Of a DNA stretch of 14,591 bases, positions 1 through 6,161 are shown piece by piece. The position numbers were made by a program, and so were the translations under genes. The stretch is from an uncultured Lachnospiraceae bacterium (GTDB taxonomy: Bacteria > Bacillota > Clostridia > Lachnospirales > Lachnospiraceae). Numbering within the stretch: position 1 is the stretch's first letter; each line of letters opens with the position of its first letter. The DNA lies in NCBI GenBank assembly GCA_910577675.1, contig CAJTOR010000060.1, positions 1 to 14,591 on the forward strand, written 5' to 3'. Below the pieces are notes generated by a model. It did no database searches. It was not told where the DNA came from and worked only from the letters and a program-made list of their open reading frames with translations.

Positions 1-2334
1 AAGTGCAGGAAATGTAATGCAGAGATTCCAAAGGGAAAGGAACTGTGCAGAGAATGTGAAAAACTGAATAAGGAATCCTATCTGGACAGTTTGTTAAATG
101 CGATGACATCAAAGGAACAAACCCCACAGGAGTCGGTGAATGCAAGAAAGCTTCGTTTTGAGCGCATGAGGGAGAAATTTGCTGAAAGTACTGCGGGGAA
201 TGTGGAGCAGGCAAATGAGGATGTGGAACCTGAAATAGATTTGCCGTCACAACTGGAACCGGAGCCCGAGGTAGATTTGCAGCCAGAACTGGAACCGGAG
301 CCCGAAGCAGATTTGCAGCCAGAGTTTGAACCTGAGGCACCGGACGTAACAGAAGCCCTGGAAGAAATCGCGCCGGCGGAAGATGGTTTGCTGCCGGAAG
401 AGGGTGCACTTAAAGGTGAGGAAGAATTACCCGCGCCGGAATTTGGGGTGGAACCGGAACCCGAAGCAGATTTGCAGCCAGAACTGGAACTGGAGCCGGA
501 GTTATTTAAAGACATTTTGCCATCGGAAGATAAAGATATAGATGGGTTGGAACTTGCGGGATATTATGAGAAAGAGGCTATGCCTTTGCAGGAAAATACA
601 GTGTTGGGGGCGGATTCCATGAGGGAGAATGAACTAGAAGAGAATGATAAATATCTGTTGACCCCGGAAGAGGAAAAGGCGTTTGATCTTGATATACCGG
701 ATGATTTTGACGAAGAGAAAGTATTCGGGCTGGATGGAACCGAAAAATCAGATGATTTCTTTAAAGGGGAATGGGAAAACAGGGATTATGATGTGTTTCA
801 TGGCGAGGCGGTTTTAGATCAGGAATTTGACCGGATGTTTGGGGAAATTGCGGATACGATAGAACCCATACTGCCAATGGAGGGGGACGGAGATATCTCT
901 ATATTGCCGGAATCCGGGGATATGGAACAACAAGGAACCACAAGCGCGGATGGAAGCCTGGATATGGGTAAACTGTTTGCGGAGGATGTTATGCGGGGAG
1001 AGGAGGAGATCCCGCGTCCGGAATTATCGAAAGAAGTACCTTCCCAGATGGAACATGGGGGGAATGATATAAGTGATAGTAATACTCCTGACAGCGAAAT
1101 CCAGGAAGGGAAGGAAAATAGTATGACAGCAAATAATGAAGAAGAAAATCTGGAATTTAACGATGGAGGGGAGCCGCAGGAGGATATTCTTGACCTGATA
1201 AATTCTATTTACAACTCGGAAGAAGGGGACAACTTTGACGGGGGTGGACAGGAGGAGCCGACAAAAGCCTTTGGCACGGAAGATGACCTTGAAATGAGCA
1301 CCCAGCCGGATGATTTGACGGACTTTTTTTCCGAAGTTATGCCGGCGGAGGAAGAACTTTCCACCATCCCGGATATTGATGTAATGCAGGAAGATGTGAA
1401 AGAAGAACCTGCCCAAAATGATGAGAAGAAAAAGAAGAAGGAAAAAAAAGGTAAGAAAAACGCGGATAAAAAGCCGGGTATTTTAAAGAGGGTCTTTGGC
1501 AATATCCGTCCGGAGCGGACTGAGGAAGAAATAGCACAGATGAAGGAAAAGGTCATCGCGGACGCGGAGGCTAAGGACGCAGAGGAGGAAGAAAAAAAGA
1601 GGAAAGCCGCGGAGGAGAAAGAGGCAAAGAAAAAGAAAGCGGCGGAAGATAAAGCAGCTTCGGCAAAACAAAAGCAGGAAAATGCCAAGAAAAAAGCGGA
1701 GGCGGCAAAGGCAAAAAAAGAGGCGAAGAAAGAAGCGAAGGATAAGAAGAAGCAGGAAGTCCAGAACCTGATTGATGCGATTGACGAGAATGAAGGGCGG
1801 ATCAACCGTGTTGGCGCATCCATTGTCTTTGTATTTTTTGCGGCGGTTGCGGTTGCAGTTATAATTGGGACGAATATTTATGCTTATTCGCAAAGTATTG
1901 AAAATGCCCAGAAAAGCTTTGAATTCAAACATTATAACGAGGCATATGATGAAATTGCAGGACTTAATGTAAAGGAGGAAGACCAGCCTTTTACAATGAA
2001 GGTTATGGTGGTTATGTACACTTATAAACAGTTAAATTCTTTTAACAATTATTATAAAGTCGGGCTTTATCCGGAAGCCCTCGATTCGCTGTTAAAAGGA
2101 TTGGAGCGCTATGATAAGTATTCCGCCCTGGCTTCGGTTGTGGATGTCACAAAGGATATGGATGCGATTAGGGAGGAGATCCTTGAGAAACTTGAAAGTG
2201 TTTATTCGCTGACGGAAGAGGAGGCAATGCAGTTGGTTTCGATGAAAGATCATGCTGCCTACACGGAGAAAGTATATGGGATTGCCGGAAAAATTGCAAA
2301 GAATGATATGGAAAATGCCCCGGAGGCAAAATAG
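1..2334 (+). CDS. Zinc-ribbon, charged-repeat, single-pass membrane protein with TPR-like C-terminus (5' partial)
   Basis: The reading frame is open from the first base, so the gene starts left of the window; 777 residues are visible. Residues 2, 5, 16 and 19 are Cys in a CxxC-x10-CxxC zinc-ribbon pattern. A TTG at 91 or ATG at 103 would drop this ribbon, so I reject them as starts. Such ribbons usually sit near the N-terminus, so few residues are probably missing. Residues about 60-450 are very acidic, with Glu-Pro repeats near 80-167. Residues about 470-590 are Lys/Glu/Ala-rich and probably helical or coiled-coil. Residues 604-626 form one hydrophobic segment after a Lys/Arg-rich flank, predicting N-terminus inside. 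Residues 629-777 contain aromatic/Ala helical hairpins (near 632-650 and 684-702) resembling TPR units, probably outside the membrane. I do not recognise the family and the function is unknown. A terminator-like hairpin separates it from hisH. Confidence 0.85.
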   Translation, partial: KCRKCNAEIPKGKELCRECEKLNKESYLDSLLNAMTSKEQTPQESVNARKLRFERMREKFAESTAGNVEQANEDVEPEIDLPSQLEPEPEVDLQPELEPEPEADLQPEFEPEAPDVTEALEEIAPAEDGLLPEEGALKGEEELPAPEFGVEPEPEADLQPELELEPELFKDILPSEDKDIDGLELAGYYEKEAMPLQENTVLGADSMRENELEENDKYLLTPEEEKAFDLDIPDDFDEEKVFGLDGTEKSDDFFKGEWENRDYDVFHGEAVLDQEFDRMFGEIADTIEPILPMEGDGDISILPESGDMEQQGTTSADGSLDMGKLFAEDVMRGEEEIPRPELSKEVPSQMEHGGNDISDSNTPDSEIQEGKENSMTANNEEENLEFNDGGEPQEDILDLINSIYNSEEGDNFDGGGQEEPTKAFGTEDDLEMSTQPDDLTDFFSEVMPAEEELSTIPDIDVMQEDVKEEPAQNDEKKKKKEKKGKKNADKKPGILKRVFGNIRPERTEEEIAQMKEKVIADAEAKDAEEEEKKRKAAEEKEAKKKKAAEDKAASAKQKQENAKKKAEAAKAKKEAKKEAKDKKKQEVQNLIDAIDENEGRINRVGASIVFVFFAAVAVAVIIGTNIYAYSQSIENAQKSFEFKHYNEAYDEIAGLNVKEEDQPFTMKVMVVMYTYKQLNSFNNYYKVGLYPEALDSLLKGLERYDKYSALASVVDVTKDMDAIREEILEKLESVYSLTEEEAMQLVSMKDHAAYTEKVYGIAGKIAKNDMENAPEAK
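238..339 (+). repeat. 36-bp in-frame tandem repeat encoding a 12-residue Asp-Leu-Gln-Pro-Glu-Pro unit
   Basis: Units begin with GATTTG at 238, 274 and 310; the third is degenerate. Each encodes a DLQPELEPEPEA-like dodecamer. A separate copy lies at 450-501 in the same frame. The unit is a multiple of three, so copy-number change would alter the length of the acidic region without a frameshift. Variation between strains is an inference. Confidence 0.8.
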
Positions 2335-2349
2335 AATGTAAAAGTGAGG

Positions 2350-2390
2350 AAGCTGTCAGGAACTGCCCAAATGGCGACTGGCAGCTTTTA
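2350..2390 (+). terminator. Probable weak intrinsic terminator after the membrane-protein gene
   Basis: AAGCTGTCAG at 2350-2359 pairs with CTGGCAGCTT at 2378-2387: 10 bp with one G-U pair. The 18-nt loop can form a small nested GCC/GGC stem. The T-run is short (TTTTA), so termination may be partial and some readthrough into hisH is possible. It begins 15 bp after the stop codon. Confidence 0.55.
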
Positions 2391-2426
2391 TCGCTCCTTT
2401 GGGAAAAGATGGGATGGAGGAATGAA

Positions 2427-3050
2427 ATGTCTGGAAAGAAGATTGCAATAATAGACTATGATGCGGGAAATTTAAGAAGTGTGGAGAAGGCGTTTGCCTA
2501 TCTGGGGGAGGAAGCCTTTATTACCCGCGAGGAAAAAGAAATCATGCGCGCAGACCATGTTGTGCTGCCGGGGGTCGGCGCATTTGGAGATGCGATGGAG
2601 AAACTGAACCGCTATGGACTGGTGGAAGTTATCAGGAAGGTGGTACAGGCCGGACAGCCCTTCCTTGGCATCTGTCTTGGGTTGCAGCTCCTTTTTGAGC
2701 GCAGCGAGGAAAGCCCGGGGGTGGAGGGGCTTGGTATTATGAGCGGTGAGGTTGTCAGAATCCCGGCGGCAGAGGGATTAAAAATACCCCATATTGGCTG
2801 GAATTCGCTTTCTGTAAAAAAAGGTTCCGTCCTTTTTGAAGGGATACCGGATGAGCCATATGTATATTTTGTACACTCTTATTATTTAAAAGCCCGCAAC
2901 GAGGATGAAGTTGCAGCCACTGCGGATTATGGGGTCAGGCTTCACGCTTCCGTGGAGCGGAATAATCTTTTTGCCTGTCAGTTCCATCCCGAAAAAAGCG
3001 GTGAAGTTGGTCTGGCAATATTAAAGAATTTTGCTGCCTTTCATGGTTGA
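2427..3050 (+). CDS. hisH: Imidazole glycerol phosphate synthase, glutamine amidotransferase subunit HisH
   Basis: HisH hydrolyses glutamine and passes ammonia to HisF, which makes imidazole glycerol phosphate and AICAR in histidine synthesis. The 207-residue class I glutamine amidotransferase has the expected family length. The nucleophile elbow GICLGLQLLF holds Cys83, and CQFHPEKS supplies His187 and Glu189 of the catalytic triad. The segment LPGVGAFGDAM near 47-57 is typical oxyanion-strand sequence. I chose the ATG at 2427 because GGAGG at 2416-2420 lies 6 bp upstream and the MSGKKIAIIDYDAGN start fits the family; the ATG at 2409 would add six atypical residues. hisF follows 280 bp later in the same direction. 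No other his gene is in the window. Confidence 0.97.
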   Translation: MSGKKIAIIDYDAGNLRSVEKAFAYLGEEAFITREEKEIMRADHVVLPGVGAFGDAMEKLNRYGLVEVIRKVVQAGQPFLGICLGLQLLFERSEESPGVEGLGIMSGEVVRIPAAEGLKIPHIGWNSLSVKKGSVLFEGIPDEPYVYFVHSYYLKARNEDEVAATADYGVRLHASVERNNLFACQFHPEKSGEVGLAILKNFAAFHG

Positions 3051-3068
3051 TCGAAGCAGGCATGAAGT

Positions 3069-3183
3069 TTACCGAAAACGGGTAAGTATCTTGCCGGAAA
3101 CGGACGGATAATCTGTCCAAAGCAGGAATTGACAGAGGTTGGCATTGCCTGAAAACGGGCAAGCAACAGGCAAGTAATTTGCC
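3069..3183 (+). other. Cluster of short hairpins in the hisH-hisF gap (possible structured RNA or intergenic repeat)
   Basis: The 280-bp gap holds no convincing ORF. It contains TTACC/GGTAA (3069-3085), a 7-bp GGACGGA/TCTGTCC stem with a 3-nt loop (3102-3118), TTGCC/GGCAA (3145-3162) and GGCAA/TTGCC (3169-3183). The first and third share the motif GAAAACGGG at 3074-3082 and 3151-3159, and similar AAGCAGG sequences precede them at 3054 and 3120. This suggests two diverged copies of a unit of roughly 70-77 bp. Between them the stem changes from A-T to G-C, which preserves pairing. I do not recognise a known RNA family. Confidence 0.4.
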
Positions 3184-3197
3184 AGAAGCAGACCAGC

Positions 3198-3223
3198 AAC
3201 TTGCCCCCAAAGGGCAGGTTTAA
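3198..3223 (+). terminator. Terminator-like hairpin between hisH and hisF
   Basis: AACTTGCCC at 3198-3206 pairs with GGGCAGGTT at 3212-3220: 9 bp with one G-U pair and a 5-nt loop, followed by TTTAAAAA. The T-run is very short, so it could be a weak terminator, an attenuator or a processing and stability element. I found no well-spaced promoter between it and hisF. Confidence 0.4.
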
Positions 3224-3330
3224 AAATATGATATGCTTTAGAAAGTGGAATAGTCTTCAATATTAAAAGAAAAAATGAAATTACAAAAGAAGTAGAAAAT
3301 GTAAAAAAATGGAAATGGAGAAGAAGGTCT

Positions 3331-4095
3331 ATGTTTACAAAGAGGATTATACCCTGCCTGGATGTCCATAATGGCCGGGTGGTAAAGGGGACAAATTTCA
3401 TAGATTTGAAGGATGCGGGTGACCCGGTGGAAGTTGGTGCCGCTTATGGATTGCAGGGGGCGGATGAACTGGTCTTTTTGGATATTACGGCTTCCTCCGA
3501 TGCCAGGGCAATCACTCTTGAAATGGTTAGGCGTGTGGCGGAAACGGTTTTTATCCCATTTACGGTTGGTGGCGGCATACGCACAGTTGAAGATTTTAAA
3601 ATGCTTCTGCGCGAGGGGGCGGACAAAGTAGCAGTCAATTCGGCTGCAATCATGCGCCCGGAACTGATTGCGGAGGCTGCAGAAAAATTCGGGAGTCAGT
3701 GCGTGGTGGTTGCGATTGATGCGAAGCGCCGGGGCGACGGGAAGGGTTTTAGCATTTATAAGAATGGTGGACGTGTTGACATGGGGATGGATGCCGTGGA
3801 ATGGGCAATGCGCGCGGAGCAGCTTGGAGCTGGGGAGATTCTTTTAACCAGCATGGACTGTGACGGGACGAAGGATGGGTATGACCTGGAACTTTTAAAA
3901 GCAGTTGCCCAGAATGTTTCTATCCCGGTGATTGCATCAGGAGGAGCTGGTACACTCGAACATTTTTTTGAGGCGCTTGTTTTGGGCGGAGCGGACGCGG
4001 CACTGGCAGCTTCCTTGTTCCACTATAAGGAACTGGGGATTGGTGAGGTAAAGCAATATTTGAAGGAGCGCGGGGTCAGTGTGCGCATGGATTAG
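3331..4095 (+). CDS. hisF: Imidazole glycerol phosphate synthase, cyclase subunit HisF
   Basis: HisF takes ammonia from HisH and converts PRFAR to imidazole glycerol phosphate plus AICAR. The 254-residue protein matches the family length and shows a complete (beta/alpha)8 barrel. The general acid/base residues are present at the usual places: Asp11 in RIIPCLDVHNGRVVKG and Asp130 in VVVAIDAKRR. Phosphate-binding loops are visible as TVGGGIRT (78-85) and IASGGAGT near the C-terminal side. GAGAAGAAGG just before the ATG at 3331 serves as ribosome binding site. A large hairpin and birA follow. The pairing with hisH supports a working glutaminase-cyclase complex, but the 280-bp gap is longer than is usual for a his operon. 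Confidence 0.97.
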   Translation: MFTKRIIPCLDVHNGRVVKGTNFIDLKDAGDPVEVGAAYGLQGADELVFLDITASSDARAITLEMVRRVAETVFIPFTVGGGIRTVEDFKMLLREGADKVAVNSAAIMRPELIAEAAEKFGSQCVVVAIDAKRRGDGKGFSIYKNGGRVDMGMDAVEWAMRAEQLGAGEILLTSMDCDGTKDGYDLELLKAVAQNVSIPVIASGGAGTLEHFFEALVLGGADAALAASLFHYKELGIGEVKQYLKERGVSVRMD

Positions 4096-4119
4096 GAAAA
4101 CCAGATTTTTTAATCTATC

Positions 4120-4178
4120 AAAGAAGTCCCACCCTACAAGTTGTAAAGATGAAAGTGCTGGGTAAGGGAGACTTCTTT
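4120..4178 (+). promoter_or_regulatory. Long inverted repeat just upstream of the birA ribosome binding site
   Basis: AAAGAAGTC at 4120-4128 is an exact reverse complement of GACTTCTTT at 4170-4178. Inside it ACCC (4131-4134) pairs with GGGT (4160-4163), and TACAAGTTGTA (4135-4145) is a small palindrome. The stem ends 2 bp before GGGAGG of birA. It could end hisF transcription, act as a 5' structure controlling birA, or bind a protein. The T-tract is poor for a terminator, and I see no match to the usual BirA operator. Confidence 0.45.
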
Positions 4179-4191
4179 GTGGGAGGTGCTT

Positions 4192-5196
4192 ATGTCAGTA
4201 AAAAGTGATGTTTTGACAATGTTGGAAAAAATGCGGGGCAATTATTTTTCGGGTGAGGAATTAGCGGGACAACTTGGTGTGTCGCGCACTGCGGTCTGGA
4301 AAGCAGTGCAGGCGCTGAGGGAGGACGGGTATGAAATCCTGACCGGGAAAAATAAAGGGTATTGTCTGCCGGAAAACAGCGACTTTCTTTCGGGGGAGGG
4401 GATACGAAATTATCTCCCGGAGGAATGCCGCAACATGCATCTTTATGTCTGCCGTGAAACGGGTTCGACCAACACACTCGCAAAGGAGGCAGCGAATGCG
4501 GGGCAGGAGGCACCCGCTGTATATATTGCTGCGATGCAGACGGCGGGGCGCGGCAGACGTGGCAGGAGCTTCCTCAGTGTCCCTGGCGGGAATATTTGCA
4601 TGAGTTTTTTGCTGAGACCTAAAATTGCGGCAGCCGACGCAGTTTTTTTTACGACGGCCACCTGTGTGGCGGTACACCGCGCAATCCGCAATGTGACGGG
4701 TATTGTCTGCGGGATCAAATGGGTGAATGATCTTTATTATCAGGGAAAGAAGGTCTGCGGTATCTTGACGGAGGCGGTTACGGACTGTGAAACAGGCATT
4801 GTGGATTGTGTAATCCCCGGAATCGGGATAAATTTTAATATCGCCCCGGAGTTGTTCCCCGAGGAGTTAAGGGAGATTGCGGGCGCGCTGTACCCGGGTG
4901 AAAAGCGCATCCATGTGACGCGCAACCGGCTGGCAGCGGAAATTATTATACAGATGTTTAAGGTGATGGGCGAATTGCAGGATCGGAGTTTCTTGAAAGA
5001 ATACAGGGAGCATTCGATTTTGCTCGGAAAAAAGATTTTGGTATATGCAGGATCTGAGCCGGAGGATGCCACGGCGTTGGATGTCGATGGGAATGGAGGG
5101 TTGGTTGTGGAATTATCGGACGGGACGAAACGTGTGCTGTCAACTGGGGAGGTAACTGTCAGGGTGGCGGGCGATGAAAAAAATATTTGCAGGTGA
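4192..5196 (+). CDS. birA: Biotin protein ligase / biotin operon repressor BirA
   Basis: BirA activates biotin with ATP and attaches it to a lysine of carboxylase carrier proteins; long forms also repress biotin genes. The 334-residue protein has an N-terminal winged helix (about 4-60, with GQLGVSRTAVWKAVQAL as the HTH), so it is the bifunctional type. The catalytic core has the adenylate-binding loop GRGRRGR at 119-125, then PGGNICMSFLL, KWVNDLYYQGKK (176-187) with the biotin-binding lysine region, and GILTEA. The C-terminal SH3-like domain ends with the STGEVTVR segment. I chose the ATG at 4192, preceded by GGGAGG at 4181-4186; a TTG at 4177 lies inside the upstream inverted repeat and lacks a ribosome binding site. 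No biotin synthesis or transport gene is adjacent, so its regulatory targets are not visible here. Confidence 0.95.
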   Translation: MSVKSDVLTMLEKMRGNYFSGEELAGQLGVSRTAVWKAVQALREDGYEILTGKNKGYCLPENSDFLSGEGIRNYLPEECRNMHLYVCRETGSTNTLAKEAANAGQEAPAVYIAAMQTAGRGRRGRSFLSVPGGNICMSFLLRPKIAAADAVFFTTATCVAVHRAIRNVTGIVCGIKWVNDLYYQGKKVCGILTEAVTDCETGIVDCVIPGIGINFNIAPELFPEELREIAGALYPGEKRIHVTRNRLAAEIIIQMFKVMGELQDRSFLKEYREHSILLGKKILVYAGSEPEDATALDVDGNGGLVVELSDGTKRVLSTGEVTVRVAGDEKNICR

Positions 5197-5226
5197 GCGG
5201 GGAAAAGAGCTTGTAAAGGAAAATAC

Positions 5227-5255
5227 TTGACAAATAGATTTTTCCTGTGTAAAAT
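5227..5255 (+). promoter_or_regulatory. Near-consensus sigma-A-type promoter downstream of birA
   Basis: TTGACA at 5227-5232 is a perfect -35 box. A 17-bp spacer leads to TAAAAT at 5250-5255, with a start expected near 5262. It begins 31 bp after the birA stop. The next element in the same direction is a strong terminator ending near 5345, so the main product would be a short RNA. Confidence 0.75.
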
Positions 5256-5261
5256 ATAATT

Positions 5262-5345
5262 GGGGCAGAGAAAAGTTGTTGCCACTTATCACCTTAATGT
5301 ACTGCCGTTTTGTAAATCCAGCAGCAAAACGGCAGTTTTGTTTAC
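5262..5345 (+). ncRNA. Candidate small RNA of about 84 nt between a promoter and a terminator
   Basis: The unit runs from the expected start of the promoter at 5227-5255 to the end of the T-rich tract after a perfect 12-bp terminator stem. A 5' hairpin is possible: GGCAG near 5264 pairs with TTGCC near 5280, using one G-U pair. About 20 nt of unpaired pyrimidine/A-rich sequence (ACTTATCACCTTAATG) then precedes the terminator, which is the usual layout of a trans-acting sRNA. The only ORF that starts inside (ATG 5297) has no ribosome binding site and runs through the terminator. I do not recognise a family. The alternative is that the terminator only serves birA. Confidence 0.45.
5301..5345 (+). 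terminator. Strong intrinsic terminator (12-bp perfect stem)
   Basis: ACTGCCGTTTTG at 5301-5312 is the exact reverse complement of CAAAACGGCAGT at 5325-5336, with a 12-nt loop. It is followed by TTTTGTTTACTT, giving an imperfect U-tract on the plus strand. The minus strand has no T-tract beyond the stem, so termination is likely one-directional. It would stop both birA readthrough and the short transcript from 5262. Confidence 0.85.
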
Positions 5346-5464
5346 TTAATTGGGAAATTATGGGTGATATTAAGTTGATTTTGTTTCACTGCCCAGTGCA
5401 AAATTTTGAAGCAGTCAGCAAGGATAATACGTAGGTCAAGCAGAAATTACAGGAAAAAAACTTC
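5346..5464 (+). other. AT-rich spacer with no recognised feature
   Basis: Between the terminator and the rimP promoter I see only a small CACTG/CAGTG palindrome at 5387-5399 and a short ORF with no ribosome binding site. No convincing gene, operator or known RNA is visible. Confidence 0.5.
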
Positions 5465-5493
5465 TTGACTTCTGACGAAAAAAGGAGTATGAT
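5465..5493 (+). promoter_or_regulatory. Near-consensus promoter for the rimP-nusA-infB operon
   Basis: TTGACT at 5465-5470, a 17-bp spacer and TATGAT at 5488-5493 match the vegetative consensus at 10 of 12 positions. Transcription should start near 5500, leaving a leader of about 114 nt before rimP. A terminator hairpin begins only about 20 nt into that leader. Confidence 0.8.
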
Positions 5494-5519
5494 AAATAAG
5501 ATTTCATGATAGGCTATAT

Positions 5520-5551
5520 AAAGAGTGGGCGCTGGTCCACTCTTTGTTTTT
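5520..5551 (+). terminator. Leader terminator / attenuator upstream of rimP-nusA
   Basis: AAAGAGTGG at 5520-5528 pairs perfectly with CCACTCTTT at 5537-5545 (loop GCGCTGGT), followed by GTTTTTGG. It lies between the operon promoter and rimP, so full termination would silence the operon and it should act as an attenuator. Autoregulation of the nusA operon through a leader terminator has been reported in Bacillus subtilis, and the same logic here is an inference. A second possible stem, GGCGG (5552-5556) with CCGCC (5589-5593), ends next to the rimP ribosome binding site. Confidence 0.7.
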
Positions 5552-5613
5552 GGCGGGTGTGTTGAGCCGTTTGGGATGGGAAGGCTAACCGCCGGAGAGG
5601 GAAAGAAAAGAGT

Positions 5614-6081
5614 ATGGCAAAGAGGGAAGAATACGAAAAGAAAACAGAAGAATTGATTGCGCCGATCCTTTCTGAAAACGGGTTTGAACTGGTGGATGTC
5701 GAGTATGTGAAGGAAGCGGGGAACTGGTATTTAAGGGCTTATATCGATAAGGAAGGCGGTATCACGCTGGGGGACTGCGAACTGGTAAGCCGCCGGATGA
5801 ATGATCTGTTGGACGAGAAGGATTTCATCCCGGATTCCTACATTTTTGAAGTGAGTTCGCCGGGACTTGGCCGACAGTTAAAGAAGGATAAGGATTTTGC
5901 GAGAAGTATCGGCAGTGAAGTTGAGGGAAAACTGTTCCGTGCGGTGGATAAGCGCAAGGATTTTTGCGGGGTACTGCGCTCTTTTGACGGGGAAGCGGTT
6001 GTAATTGAGGTGCAGGACGGGCAGGAGATGACGATTGAGAGGGACAATATTGCCTTAATCCGGTTAAAAATTGACTTTTGA
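5614..6081 (+). CDS. rimP: Ribosome maturation factor RimP
   Basis: RimP binds the free 30S subunit and is needed for efficient maturation of the small subunit. The 155-residue protein is of normal length. It has the N-terminal alpha/beta domain with FELVDVEYVKEAGNWYLRAY and IDKEGGITLGDCE (about 24-55), then the hallmark EVSSPGLGRQLK near 83-94, then a C-terminal SH3-like domain that ends in IALIRLKIDF. GGAGAGG at 5594-5600 is a rather distant ribosome binding site, 13 bp before the ATG, and its 5' edge touches a possible leader stem, so translation may also be modulated. It is the first gene of the operon and nusA follows after 80 bp. Confidence 0.96.
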   Translation: MAKREEYEKKTEELIAPILSENGFELVDVEYVKEAGNWYLRAYIDKEGGITLGDCELVSRRMNDLLDEKDFIPDSYIFEVSSPGLGRQLKKDKDFARSIGSEVEGKLFRAVDKRKDFCGVLRSFDGEAVVIEVQDGQEMTIERDNIALIRLKIDF

Positions 6082-6107
6082 GGGAACTGCCTTTTTTGGC
6101 AGTGTCC
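6082..6107 (+). other. Hairpin with T6 loop in the rimP-nusA gap
   Basis: ACTGCC at 6086-6091 and GGCAGT at 6098-6103 flank six T residues. The stem extends outward as GGG/TCC with one A-G mismatch and one G-U pair. No U-tract follows, so it is not a standard terminator. A role in mRNA processing or stability is possible. It begins directly after the rimP stop codon. Confidence 0.45.
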
Positions 6108-6161
6108 GGGACTTTACCAGTATAAAAAATAATCCATCCAGGAAAGGAAAAGGTGATTGAA

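Noticed and set aside
78..515. Minus-strand Ser/Gly-rich 145-residue ORF
   Set aside because: It is the complement of the Glu-Pro repeat of the plus-strand gene; its low-complexity SGSGS text follows from the repeat and it has no ribosome binding site.
3129..3134. TTGACA in the hisH-hisF gap as a promoter for hisF
   Set aside because: No -10-like sequence follows at the right distance; a TATGAT at 3227 likewise lacks a -35 box.
4096..4191. BirA operator or biotin-type control site in front of birA
   Set aside because: The palindromes present do not match the usual TTGTtAAC-spacer-GTTaACAA form, so I only list an inverted repeat.
5297..5434. Short plus-strand ORF through the terminator after birA
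   Set aside because: No ribosome binding site precedes the ATG, and the frame crosses a strong 12-bp terminator.
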